A stretch of DNA of 64,000 bases from Sanguinoderma infundibulare (lineage: Eukaryota > Basidiomycota > Agaricomycetes > Polyporales > Polyporaceae), in the NCBI GenBank assembly GCA_032821775.1, contig JAVLRN010000021.1:112038-176037 (forward strand), written 5' to 3'. This document shows positions 21,199 through 31,084 of this stretch, one piece after another. Each line of letters starts with the position of its first letter. The first letter of the stretch is position 1. The notes under the pieces were generated by a model that saw only the letters and a program-made list of their open reading frames with translations, had not been told where the DNA came from and searched no databases. A program made the position numbers and the translations under genes.

Positions 21199-24100
21199 GG
21201 GTCTTCCGAATCTGCGTACAACATGTCCTCAATCAAGATCAGCGAAGACCACGTTCGTGTGCCAAAACTCGATGTCGGCGGAGTCAACTGGGTACTCTAC
21301 AAAGAGAGACTCACCTGGGCGGCAGATGCGAAGGGTCTCGCGGGCCATCTAGACGGTACGTCCGTCCAACCTGTTGCACCGCCTACGGCGGAGGGAAACG
21401 TCACGGCCCAGCGGGGAGGCGCGGCTGCAGGCGTAGCCGTCGCTACCGCTGGAGCTGGAGGGGATGCAGACGCCGCTGCTGCCGGAGGGACCGGTGGTGG
21501 CGGGGCAGAGGCTGCAGTCCCCGTTGGCGGTAACCTGGGTGCTGGCGGGACGCCGGACCCGGCGCAGATGGCGTATCAGGCCGAATTGGCCGCCTGGAGG
21601 AAGAACGAGGCGGTCGTCAAGCAGCTCATCGCTAGTACGATCCCGGACTCACTTTTTATGAAGATTCGCGCCAGAGGGACTGCGCGCGAGATCTGGTTGG
21701 CCCTGGCCGCGGAGTTCGAGCGCCGTTCGCGCATGATCTCTCTCGATTTGCGCCGGCGGCTGCAGGAGCAACGCTGTGGGGAGAAGGCCGACATCAGAAC
21801 ACATTTCGCAAGACTTCGGACAATGTATGAAGACCTAGCTGCAATGGGCCACACCCCCGAGGACGACGACTTTTATGCCATCATCCTCGGCTCCATGCCA
21901 ACCTCCTTCGAAACTTATATCTCCTCCCTCACCGCCACGTCGACTGTGACCGGCAATGTCCTTACGCCGGAGCAGTTGATGGCCGCTTTAACTGACGAAT
22001 ACGATCGCCGTGCCTTGCGTTCCAGATCGGGGCGCTCGGGCGGTGAATCTGGAGACGTCGTGTTGTCAGCATACGACAAGGGCGGAAAAGGGAAGAGGAA
22101 CGTCGAGTGCTTCAACTGCAAGAAGCGTGGGCACTACAAGTCTGACTGCTGGGCACCCGGCGGCGGAAAGGAGGGTCAGGGCCCGAAACCCAAGGACAAG
22201 GCCTCAAAGGCATCCGAAAAAGGCCGTGATGAGGCCTGGTTTGTGCACGTCGCTGAGGACGCTGATGCCAACTCCATGCCCGACCTCCAGACCACCTCCG
22301 ACTCGGTGTCCGGAGCTGACGACGACCCCGACAGTGACGTCGAGGGCGAAGATTTCACGAGCCACCCAGGCGCGATGCTCGCCGGAAACCCCCCAACCGA
22401 AGACGAGGAGATCATCTTCGACTCAGGCGCAACGAGCCACATGTCTCCCCACCTCCATCATTTTGTCAGCTATCATCCTATCACCCCCAAATCCATCCAC
22501 GCTGCCGATAGCCACACGTTCCGTGGCGTTGGCCGTGGCGACATGTGGATCGCCGTCCCAACCAATGGCTCAGGCACTGAAACGACTCGAGTTCTTCTCC
22601 GAAACGTTCTCCACGCACCTTCGATGGATGTGACACTGGTGTCCGTCGGGTGTATCGTTCGGGCAGGATCCACGGTCCAGTTCCAGTCCGAGGGATGTCG
22701 GGTCTCCAACTCCGCAGGTGACGTCGTTGCGCGTATCCCGCTTGTCCGGGGCCTGTATCGTGCATCAATGCGCCGAGGCGAATCAGCTATGCCAGCTGTG
22801 CCTGAGGGGGAGCATGAGGAGGATAGGGTGATGGAAACGCGTGAGGTCACGCTAGATGAGGCTCACCGGATGCTTGGACACATCTCCTACTCCGCAGCGC
22901 GCGACGCAATTTCGAGGGGCCTGGTGAAAGGAGTCAGCCTAATTCCAGGGAGCACGCCGACAGTCTGTGAAGCCTGCGAGGCAGGGAAGATGACACGAAA
23001 GCCCATAGCAAAGGAGCGCGTACGGCCTCGTGCCGCCGCCATCGGCGATGAGGTCCATTCAGATGTCTGGGGGCCAGCCCGCACTGAAACGCTGGGCCGC
23101 CGCCTCTACAACTCCCTCTTTATCGATGATCACAGCCGCTACACGACCGTGTATCTCCAGCGCACCAAGATGGAGATGTTCGAGTCTTATAAAAGGCTCG
23201 AAGCCTTCTATCAAACCCAGAAGGGCGTCCAGATCAAGTGCCTCCACTCCGACCGTGGGGGCGAGTACCTCTCACAGGAGTTTTCCGCCCACCTCGAGGC
23301 CCATGGCACTACCCGCAAGCTTGCCGCGCACGACACACCAGAATATAACGGCGTGAGCGAGCGGGCAAACCGTACGCACTTCGAACGGGTACGCGCCATG
23401 TTGCATGACAGTGGCCTCCCGAAGGCTCTCTGGGGCGAGGCTCTGACGTATACCGTCTATGCCAAAAACCGGACGCCAACGCGCACCCTCGCCGGCTCAA
23501 CGCCATATGAGGTGTTTTGGGGGACGAAGCCTGATGTATCCCACCTGCACCCGTGGGGGTACGAGGTCCGAGTACATAGCCCCGGCGGATCAAAGCTCGC
23601 CGACCAGGCTCGAGTGGGGCGCTGGGTGGGCTGGGACGAGTCCTCGGACGCTCACCGTATCTACTGGCCCGACCGCCGTATTGTGACGGTTGAGCGTAGC
23701 GTCCGGTTCAACGTGGTCGACGCCGACGTTGTGGTGCCGCTTGAGGGGGAGAGGGACGTAGACGGAACTCACCTGGACACCCACAAGTGTGCTCATCAAC
23801 AGTCTAGTCAGACGGACTCGAACACGGACAGGAACGAAGAGGGAACTCACCTGGACAAGCGTGCACCCACGCCGGTGCCGCCGATAACCACCTCTGCATC
23901 CGAAACTCCCACAGAACCGACCACTGCACCCGCAGAGCTCCCGACCGAGGCATCAGTGCCTCAGTCCTCGGCCCATCCCCCTCCATCTCTTGCTGTCGAG
24001 CCTGTTGAGGTTGAAGGCCGGTCCAGGCGTGTTCGAAAGGAGTCAGATTATGTTAGGAGGCTGAGGAGTGGCGAGGGGAGCGTGGGTGGACGAAGGAGCG

Positions 24101-25827
24101 GGCGGTTGTTGCCAAAAGGGATGCCAGAGGGGTCCGAGAGCGCGAGGAAGACGACGGTGGAAGAGGCCGAGGACGAGGACGGGTTTGTGGTGGTGTCAGA
24201 GGACGAACGAGAGGAGTGGGAGATGGTTGAACGGGCGATGCTGACCGCGACGGGAGAAGCCGAGTGCTTGGATCCGACGTACGCGGAAGCCCGAAAGCGC
24301 CCGGATTGGCCGAAGTGGCTAGATGCCATTCAAGCGGAGCTCTTTGCGCTCAAGGAGAACGGCACCTGGGAACTCGTTCAACGGCCGACCGACGGCAGCA
24401 ACGTCGTCGACTCGAAGTGGGTTCTCCATATCAAGAAGAACTCCGCCGGTGAGATCGACAAGTACAAGGCCCGCCTCGTCGCCCGAGGCTTCACCCAGGT
24501 CCACGGTGTCGATTACACCGAAACATTCGCTCCTGTCGCTCGACTCTCCTCCATCCGGACCATTCTGGCCGTCGCCGCTCGTAACAACTGGCCGATCGAC
24601 GTTTTCGATTTTTCTAGCGCTTTTCTCAACTCTACGCTTGACGAAACTGTCTACCTGGAGCAGCCACCCCACCACGAGTTCGCCGACCGCCGCAAATATG
24701 TTCTGAAGCTCAAAAAGGCACTATACGGACTGAAGCAGGGCGGTCGCAAATGGTACGAGACTCTTTGCGCCGCACTCGCTGACCTCGGTTTCCAGCGAGC
24801 TGAGGCCGATCATGGCGTGTTCTTCAAGCGCGAGGACACCCACCTCATCACGCTCGCTGTCCACGTTGACGACTGCATCATCACCGGCGACTCGGGCACC
24901 CTCAACAATTCGTACAAAATCCACCTCAGCAGGCGCTACAAGCTCACAGATCTCGGGCCAGTCAGCTGGATCCTCGGAATCAAGGTCTCGCGCGATCTCG
25001 ACGCGCACACTCTCTCCCTCTCTCAACATTCCTACATCGACTCCATCATCACGCGCTTCAATTTCGATGACTTGAAGCCCATTTCGACGCCCATGGACCC
25101 GCACATTCAACTTTCGAAGACACAGTGCCCCGAGAGCGCATTCGACGTCGCCCGGATGAAACGTGTCCCGTACCGTGAGGCAATCGGCGCCCTCATGTAC
25201 ACGGCCATGGGCACGCGGCCGGACATCGCATTCGCCGTCTCAACGCTGGCGCAATACTCGGAGAACCCGGGCTGGACGCACTGGGAGGCGGTCAAGAGGG
25301 TGTTTAGGTATTTGCTGGGGACGCGACACCTCTCGCTGGTGTACGGCGGTGGGAGGGATGGGTTAGAGGGGTTTGTGGATGCAGATGGGTCCTCGCAGGA
25401 GCACAGGCGAGCGATTACCGGGTATGTTTTCCTTGTGGACGGCGGGGCGGTTTCCTGGGCCTCGAAAAAGCAAGAGCTTATCACACTCTCGACGGCCGAG
25501 GCTGAATACGTCGCTGCGACGCACGCCGCCAAGGAGGCTCTCTGGTTGCGGCGTTTCATCGGCGAGGTCTTTCAACCTCTCTCTGAACCCACCATTCTCC
25601 ACGGCGACAACCAGGCCGCCATCGCCCTCACCAAGGATGGCTCATACCACGCCCGGACGAAACATATCGACATTCGCTACCACTTTATTCGCTACTCTAT
25701 CGACGCCGGCTCCATACGACTTATCTACTGTCCCACGGACGACCAAACCGCCGACATCCTCACGAAGGCGCTCCCCTCTGTCAAGGTCAAGCACTTTGCG
25801 TCTGCCCTCGGCCTCGCATCTGTCTGA
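21190..25827 (+). CDS. copia Gag-Pol polyprotein (1545 aa)
   Basis: Domains in order: Gag; CCHC zinc knuckle CFNCKKRGHYKSDC (Cys307-Cys320); aspartic protease FDSGATSHMS (Asp411); GAG-pre-integrase HHCC (HRMLGHIS, CEACEAGK); integrase core with Asp625 (HSDVWG), Asp688 (LHSDRGGEY) and Glu724 (NGVSERANR), a DD35E triad; copia RT (FAPVARLSSIRT, KALYGLKQ, HVDD with Asp1227/Asp1228); RNase H (FVDADGSS near 1397, STAEAEYVAA, HIDIRYHF). All motifs are intact and no stop occurs, so the element may be active. The first ATG lies in the primer-binding site; a second Met at 21223 (MSSIKISEDHV) is a good alternative start. Confidence 0.96.
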   Translation: MSPGSSESAYNMSSIKISEDHVRVPKLDVGGVNWVLYKERLTWAADAKGLAGHLDGTSVQPVAPPTAEGNVTAQRGGAAAGVAVATAGAGGDADAAAAGGTGGGGAEAAVPVGGNLGAGGTPDPAQMAYQAELAAWRKNEAVVKQLIASTIPDSLFMKIRARGTAREIWLALAAEFERRSRMISLDLRRRLQEQRCGEKADIRTHFARLRTMYEDLAAMGHTPEDDDFYAIILGSMPTSFETYISSLTATSTVTGNVLTPEQLMAALTDEYDRRALRSRSGRSGGESGDVVLSAYDKGGKGKRNVECFNCKKRGHYKSDCWAPGGGKEGQGPKPKDKASKASEKGRDEAWFVHVAEDADANSMPDLQTTSDSVSGADDDPDSDVEGEDFTSHPGAMLAGNPPTEDEEIIFDSGATSHMSPHLHHFVSYHPITPKSIHAADSHTFRGVGRGDMWIAVPTNGSGTETTRVLLRNVLHAPSMDVTLVSVGCIVRAGSTVQFQSEGCRVSNSAGDVVARIPLVRGLYRASMRRGESAMPAVPEGEHEEDRVMETREVTLDEAHRMLGHISYSAARDAISRGLVKGVSLIPGSTPTVCEACEAGKMTRKPIAKERVRPRAAAIGDEVHSDVWGPARTETLGRRLYNSLFIDDHSRYTTVYLQRTKMEMFESYKRLEAFYQTQKGVQIKCLHSDRGGEYLSQEFSAHLEAHGTTRKLAAHDTPEYNGVSERANRTHFERVRAMLHDSGLPKALWGEALTYTVYAKNRTPTRTLAGSTPYEVFWGTKPDVSHLHPWGYEVRVHSPGGSKLADQARVGRWVGWDESSDAHRIYWPDRRIVTVERSVRFNVVDADVVVPLEGERDVDGTHLDTHKCAHQQSSQTDSNTDRNEEGTHLDKRAPTPVPPITTSASETPTEPTTAPAELPTEASVPQSSAHPPPSLAVEPVEVEGRSRRVRKESDYVRRLRSGEGSVGGRRSGRLLPKGMPEGSESARKTTVEEAEDEDGFVVVSEDEREEWEMVERAMLTATGEAECLDPTYAEARKRPDWPKWLDAIQAELFALKENGTWELVQRPTDGSNVVDSKWVLHIKKNSAGEIDKYKARLVARGFTQVHGVDYTETFAPVARLSSIRTILAVAARNNWPIDVFDFSSAFLNSTLDETVYLEQPPHHEFADRRKYVLKLKKALYGLKQGGRKWYETLCAALADLGFQRAEADHGVFFKREDTHLITLAVHVDDCIITGDSGTLNNSYKIHLSRRYKLTDLGPVSWILGIKVSRDLDAHTLSLSQHSYIDSIITRFNFDDLKPISTPMDPHIQLSKTQCPESAFDVARMKRVPYREAIGALMYTAMGTRPDIAFAVSTLAQYSENPGWTHWEAVKRVFRYLLGTRHLSLVYGGGRDGLEGFVDADGSSQEHRRAITGYVFLVDGGAVSWASKKQELITLSTAEAEYVAATHAAKEALWLRRFIGEVFQPLSEPTILHGDNQAAIALTKDGSYHARTKHIDIRYHFIRYSIDAGSIRLIYCPTDDQTADILTKALPSVKVKHFASALGLASV

Positions 25828-25920
25828 CGCGCTCATCGCCTTCTCGGTGTCAGCGCAGACAGAGTCGGCCTTGTTCGCCTCCTCGATGGGTTGCCGTGCG
25901 TCCCTGGGCCTCGCGCCCGC

Positions 25921-25931
25921 TTGAGGGGGAG
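25921..25931 (+). promoter_or_regulatory. Polypurine tract
   Basis: TTGAGGGGGAG just upstream of the 3' LTR, the usual place for plus-strand priming. Confidence 0.75.
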
Positions 25932-26281
25932 TGTTGGAGAATGCAGGAGTTGGGCAAGCGGTTGCGCGAGCCCCTGTGCGGCGGATGGTCTCGTTTCGAG
26001 TATGTTGGTCTCGGTTTCCTTTTGTTCTCGTATATCTTGTTCATTTAGAGTCTCTTATGTCTTGTGAGCCGAGTATCTTGTCTGTTGTGCCTTCTTATAG
26101 TTGGTATCCATGTATCGCTCACCTCAGTCCCGCGTACACGCGTTCCGACTGAGGTGAGCATCCCCCGCGACTACTCTAGACTTCTCGGATACTGATTGTA
26201 TTACTAGTTTACCTTTCTATAGGTACATATCAATATATTAGTCCCGCGTACACGCGTTCCGACTGAGTTTACCTTTCTATA
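25932..26281 (+). repeat. 3' LTR
   Basis: Same 350-bp sequence as the 5' LTR by eye, followed by the target duplication ATGTA. Confidence 0.95.
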
Positions 26282-26330
26282 ATGTAGTCCAGAGGGACGA
26301 TAAGTGAGGATGCCAGTTATGTAAACTGCC

Positions 26331-26400
26331 TCAGTGGTGATTAAGAAATTTGAGCTCCGCTTCGGCTATGCTTGCCGTTTCGGCCCGTTGGGCGCTAGAT
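26331..26400 (+). promoter_or_regulatory. Shared FunK1 upstream block, locus A
   Basis: Starts TGGTGATTAAGAAATTTG, then AGCTCCGCT, and GGGCGCTAG. The same block stands 500-600 bp upstream of FunK1-B and -D and at the start of C. The copia 3' LTR ends about 50 bp before it. Confidence 0.6.
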
Positions 26401-26923
26401 CGCCGCACATACCAACATTGCGCAGCCAGCACGATTCGCGCCACTCTCCAACCATTCATAAGCTCCCGACCAAGTGGTTCAAGCGGCCAAGGTATTGTGC
26501 ATTACTAGCCACTCGATATAAGTTTTGGCAAAACTGAATGACGTATACAGAGTCCCGCCGTTGTCATAGTACGGCCACCGAACACACCCCTGCTCGCACC
26601 CACCTTTTCATCGGCCACACCCGCCATACACACTTGCAAAAGAACAGCTGATCCTAATCGGCTTATTGTGACAACATCCCTCAACGGCACAGTTGACTCA
26701 CGGAGTCACGGTTACTGCGATATTCAAGCTCAGCCGGCCAAGGCACCCTGCAACAAACGCTGCATCCGGTAAACGAAATCTGTTTACGCGGAGCACTGGC
26801 TCTTTCCATGTGCGGAATATTCCGCTCCCATGACTCCGATCCGTGTTGACTTTCCCAATCAATTAGCGCCGTTAACCCACCATTGTTCATTCCCAACCAC
26901 CACCGACTCCTCAACAGTATATA

Positions 26924-29900
26924 ATGACTATCTCAACGGGAAGCATCAGCAGTCGCTTCTTCTTCTCTAGCACCTCAGGTATGAGCGGCGTTGACTCCAC
27001 TCCTCTGGCCGTCAAGGTCGCTAACAATCCGGTCACGCTGCAAGACACCCTCATCGGCGAACGTGAGGTGCTCGAAGGCTGGAAGCAAGAAATCAAGGGC
27101 AAGCTTATCCCCTCCAACGACACTTGTCGCGAGTACTTGTCCAAGTATGTCCCTTCCCGGACCCATTGCGCGTTCACCCCGGCCACTGGCAACGAGTTCG
27201 CCAACTTCAAGCCGGTGAAGGGCGGGGAAGTCGCCAGCTATCCTTCTTTCGTACGTGGTATATCTTTCGTATCGAGCATTTCTGCTCAACCACTTCCACT
27301 TGTAGATCGCTGGCCTTAACGCACTTGTCTCCTCCTTCCCTGCCGCAAAGCGGCTGTCGTTCTTTGACTGCCACACGAAGATGCAAACTTTCCCTCACCC
27401 CGACTTCGCCGCCAACCACCACGTCTCATATCCCGATGTTGCAGTTTCCTTCCCTGGTCAGATACTCGACGAGAATACACTCAGCTGGTTGAATTTCTCG
27501 ATGATTATCGAACTCAAGCCCGAGGAGACCGACGATCCGTTCCGCGACCGTGGGCTGAAGTACTGCAAGACGCTCGTTCAGCTCGCTGTCAATGGCCGAA
27601 ACCTCTTGCACGCGCACGGCTTCCTTGCTTCTTTCGTCCTCGGTGTCTACGGAGACATCGTCCGCATCACCCGCTTCGACCACTCTGGCGCGGTCTTCTC
27701 ACAGCCACTATCCCTCCGCGATGTCGACCACCTTCAAATCCTCCAGGAGTTCTTCTGGCGATTTGCTAGCCCGACTGAAGGCGACTCTGTGGTCGGGTGC
27801 GATCCGACTCTTCGAAAACTGACGCCTGAAGATGAGGCGTGGCTCAAAGACCGACTGGAGTTGGCAGCGGTGGAGGTTCAAGGTCTCAAACTATCCCAGG
27901 CCCGCCGGGCTGAAGTTTTCGACGATGACACGTTCGGGACCAACGGTACGCCGACTTCTTACATCCTACTCAAGGCACTGGACGTCAACGGCCGTCTCTT
28001 CTCTCGTGCAACCACTGTGTGGCTTGGCATTCGTGATACCCGTGTCCTCGTGAATGGCTACTTCATCGACCCCCCCATCGGGACCATCCCGCCTGCGCAC
28101 CGCGAACTACGGATCATCAAGGACGCATGGCGCCAGCTTGTTCGACGTTCCGAGAAGGACTTCTACAACCGCATATCTAGAATACCATCGGAGAAGCGTA
28201 TCGGCCTGCCTAGTCTCGTTTGTGGGGGAGACCTGGGGGAGCGCGAAGTCCGTCGCTGGGAATCGCATCTCTACGGCGCTCCGACCCCACGCACATCCCT
28301 GTCCCACCCAACGCGTCTGTCGACACCTAGTTCAGCCACCGCCTCATCTTCCCGATTGCCACCGCCCTCCCTCTCCGCCACATCTAACACCCTCCCTGCT
28401 CATCGTCCTATGCAGCAAACGTTCACTTGGAGACAGTCGCGCGGCCCCGAGTTCTGGCATCGTGAACGCAGTCACATGCGGTTCGTAGTCGACAAAGTTG
28501 GACGACCGCTGAACCGGTTCAGGAACACTCGGGAGATGGCGACTGCCGTGCGAGACGCGATTCGAGGTACGAGTGACATCGTCGCATTTCCTGCTTCTTC
28601 TGCTGAGTAGATAATGACCGTCTCCTACTACAGGGCATCGCGTCGCAATGAGTCACGCAGGCATTCTCCATCGGGACGTGAGCATCAATAACATTCTCAT
28701 CGTCGACGATCCGGACGACCAAGCATTCTTCGGCGGCTTCCTCCACGACTTCGACTACTCGTCCATGAGTCGCAAGCAACCCCCTGCAAGCCTCGATTTT
28801 CTGTCAGTAGCAGTGTTGACCGAGCTCCTTCTTGGTGACGACTATGGGGGCGAGTTGAAGGAGAGAACGGTATGTCCCGTCCATGCCTCCTCTAGGATAC
28901 CTACAAAGTGTTAATGTTACTGGTGGTATTTAGGGCACTTTCTACTTCATGGCCGCCAAGCTGCTATCGGAAGAGGGGGCAATCCATGGCGTTCACCACG
29001 ATCTCGAGGCTTGCTACTGGGTTATCTTATGGGTCGTCCTTCGACACACAAAGCACACCCACCCAGAGGGCGCGGCCGCCTGTTCCACCGTCTTCAAGCT
29101 TGGCGCAGAGGCCTCTGGTGGAGCCAAGTTGTTTTGGCTCTCCTCGTCCAAGCGCAAGAAGCTCAGGATCGAGAACAACGTCCCTTTGACCATGCTCCTG
29201 AAGGAGTACGGCGACCTCTGTGCCAAAAGGGCCGTGGAACCTGACGACGATCCTCTCGATTACAATCAGGTCCTGGCGGTCTTCGAGAAGGCCCTCAACT
29301 CGGACGAGTACAGGTCGAGATGGCCGGAGGACGACGAATCCACGGAATATCAGCTTCCAGACACGCGGATCAACGACGCGCTGACCACTGCGGAACGTGG
29401 CGCTCAGAAGCGCCCCTCTGGCAAGCGGCAGCGTGGCGGGAAGATGAAGGCCCCCGCTCGCGAGCCCGACTCTGACCCGGAGACGGACATGGAGGACGAA
29501 AGCCACGACTTCGAGCTCTACGACGACATCGGGAAGGATAACGGCCCCGCTCCTCCCATGCCGCGCGATGACGATGCCACGGAGTTTTACGTCCCCGCCG
29601 ACTACGCCCATCTCATCGTCAAGGATCTCGAGCCCCTGCCCCGCAGCCCAGAGTCATCACCGGCCCAAGCCGACGTCTCGTTCGTTGAACGCCACGAGGT
29701 CCAAGCGATCCTGGGCGTCTTGGGTGAAGACGAGGACGACGAGGATGACGATGGCGCGCCTGATAGCAGCCCCTTGCGGCGGGCCAAGCGTCGGCGGACG
29801 AACGCGGATGCATCAGGTGCGCAACGCAGCGCAGGTAGCGAAAACGCGCTTGCTCCGGTAGCTGGTCCGTCTCGACCCAGGCTCAATCGGGAGCTGACTT

Positions 29901-30118
29901 CGCTGGGTGCCCCGAGCGTCGACGTCGAGTCCTGGCGCGGACCTGCGCGCAACACTCGGTTTGGCGGCGTCGCGAGCGCATCTCAGCTGAATCCCCCTGG
30001 GAACGCCCGCAACTTGAGGGCGGTCCCGCAACCCACTGGTGTCGCAAGGCCAGCTCGAGAGCGTGTTCAGGCTCGCGGCCAACGCCCCAGCAAGGGGAAG
30101 GTGGTCAAGACGGCGTGA
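26924..30118 (+). CDS. FunK1-type protein kinase A, full length
   Basis: Exons 26924(or 26981)-27250, 27306-28566, 28634-28869 and 28934-30118 join without stops; 983 residues from Met 26981 (checked). A TATATAAT at 26918-26925 overlaps the first ATG, so transcription probably starts after it and Met 26981 (MSGVDS) is the better start. The kinase has the FunK1 layout: N-terminal FunK1 region (GEREVLEGWKQEI, MIIELKPEE, YCKTLVQLAVNGRNLL), a Ser/Pro linker, catalytic loop HRDVSINN (His523-Asn530), DFD (549-551) in place of DFG, and GVHHDLEACYWVILW. The C-terminal ~250 residues are acidic with basic NLS-like clusters (RRAKRRRTN), suggesting nuclear action. FunK1 kinases are expanded in agaricomycetes and are linked to multicellularity; substrates are unknown. 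Confidence 0.93.
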
Positions 30119-30439
30119 CGGATGGACTCGGATGTCTGGCTTTGGAACATTCGTAGAATTTCTATAGCTGTATACTGTACAATACGGAGTACCTTGATGT
30201 TTGTTCATAATGCGCCCTTGCGACTAAGACTTCAACTTGAAGACCGAAAGGTGGAGGTCGGATGGCCCGAGCAAATCAATGGAGACGTGCAACAGCGTCA
30301 TCCCGATACATTGGCGTTTGATAAATAAAACATTAACTATGCACTTGGCATGCATATGGAAAATCGAGATATGATGTTTTATATGACATACCCGCAAAGT
30401 GATCCTTCATAATGCCCCAACAGACTCTGCGTCTTAGCG

Positions 30440-30731
30440 TCCTCCCGTGCGAGACCGTATTATCTTGGGCCGCATGCCGTGCTCAATGTGGTTCATGAAG
30501 AAGATCTTCCACGTATCGCGCAGGATCGCGACCCGAACGGGACCGTCTGCACTGCTGCGAGCGGAGGACACTCGATCATCGCGGCTGCGGCTGTGTCGTG
30601 GCCCCCGCGCTCCATCTCGTCGGCCATGCGTTGGAGCTGCATGATGCTCTCAGGCCACGGGGCCTCCTTGCGCATCGAGTCCTCGACGGAGACGACGTAG
30701 GTGTCCTGAACGCGGAAGAACTTGCCGGCTG
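30440..30731 (-). pseudogene. MYND protein gene, 3' fragment
   Basis: Minus-strand copy of the last exon of the gene at 58306-59137 (FRVQDTYVVSVEDSM, KEAPWPESIMQLQRM, WKIFFMNHIEHGM). About 25 bp are missing inside, which shifts the frame, and the zinc-finger exons are gone. It lies tail-to-tail with FunK1-A, as the complete gene does with FunK1-D. Confidence 0.85.
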
Positions 30732-30790
30732 GTGGTTAAGAAACTTACATAAGCTCCGCTCCGGTGAGACTGCGCTGGGCCGTCTGGCGC
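30721..30790 (+). promoter_or_regulatory. Shared FunK1 upstream block, locus C
   Basis: GGTGGTTAAGAAACTTA, AGCTCCGCT and TGGCGCTA match the blocks at the other FunK1 loci. Here it lies only about 330 bp before the truncated kinase because the 5' part of that gene is deleted. Confidence 0.6.
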
Positions 30791-31084
30791 TAAATATTCC
30801 AACTTGAACTTGACCACCACCTCGCGTACGGTCGACACGCAGTGGGCGTCGAATCCCGGTCATATTTCATCCCTCAAAGTACGCATTCAAAGGTATGCTT
30901 CCGCAGTAGTGACTCATGAAAGAGCCTTGACCGGTGACCGGCTGAACTTAATATGTGATATACAGATCACCTCCCACGCGCGCCCTGCTATCGGCCACAT
31001 CAGCGTTACCGCGCTACGTCCTGCCAGGACCGGGAAAAAGCGTTTTTGAAAGCTGATTGTGCTCCGGCCCCCAGCGCTGCCGGT

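Larger units (their letters stand above)
20831..26286 (+). mobile_element. Ty1/copia LTR retrotransposon, complete
   Basis: The element proper is 20836-26281 (5446 bp), flanked by the 5-bp target duplication ATGTA (20831-20835, 26282-26286). LTRs 20836-21185 and 25932-26281 are 350 bp each and look identical, starting TGTTGGAG and ending TTTCTATA. A single open Gag-Pol frame, a primer-binding site and a purine tract are present. The order protease-integrase-RT-RNase H defines copia (Pseudoviridae type). Identical LTRs and an unbroken frame mean a very recent insertion. The homologous arm at about 63225-63235 carries the empty site. Confidence 0.97.
20588..30731. repeat. Palindrome arm block A (holds FunK1-A and the copia insertion)
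   Basis: After removal of the retrotransposon, this block matches the reverse complement of 58820-63465 along its whole length: 5' flank, FunK1 gene, 3' flank and the 3' end of the MYND gene. The outer edge is near CTTAATAAGTAGGAG; the inner edge is inside the MYND gene, where block C begins. Confidence 0.9.

Noticed and set aside
21576..25836. Many opposite-strand frames across the copia polyprotein
   Set aside because: Shadows of a single long, motif-complete Gag-Pol frame.
29450..29860. Long minus-strand frames opposite FunK1 exon 4 (and 59961-60545 opposite FunK1-D)
   Set aside because: They mirror the GC-rich kinase tail in another frame and have no family features.
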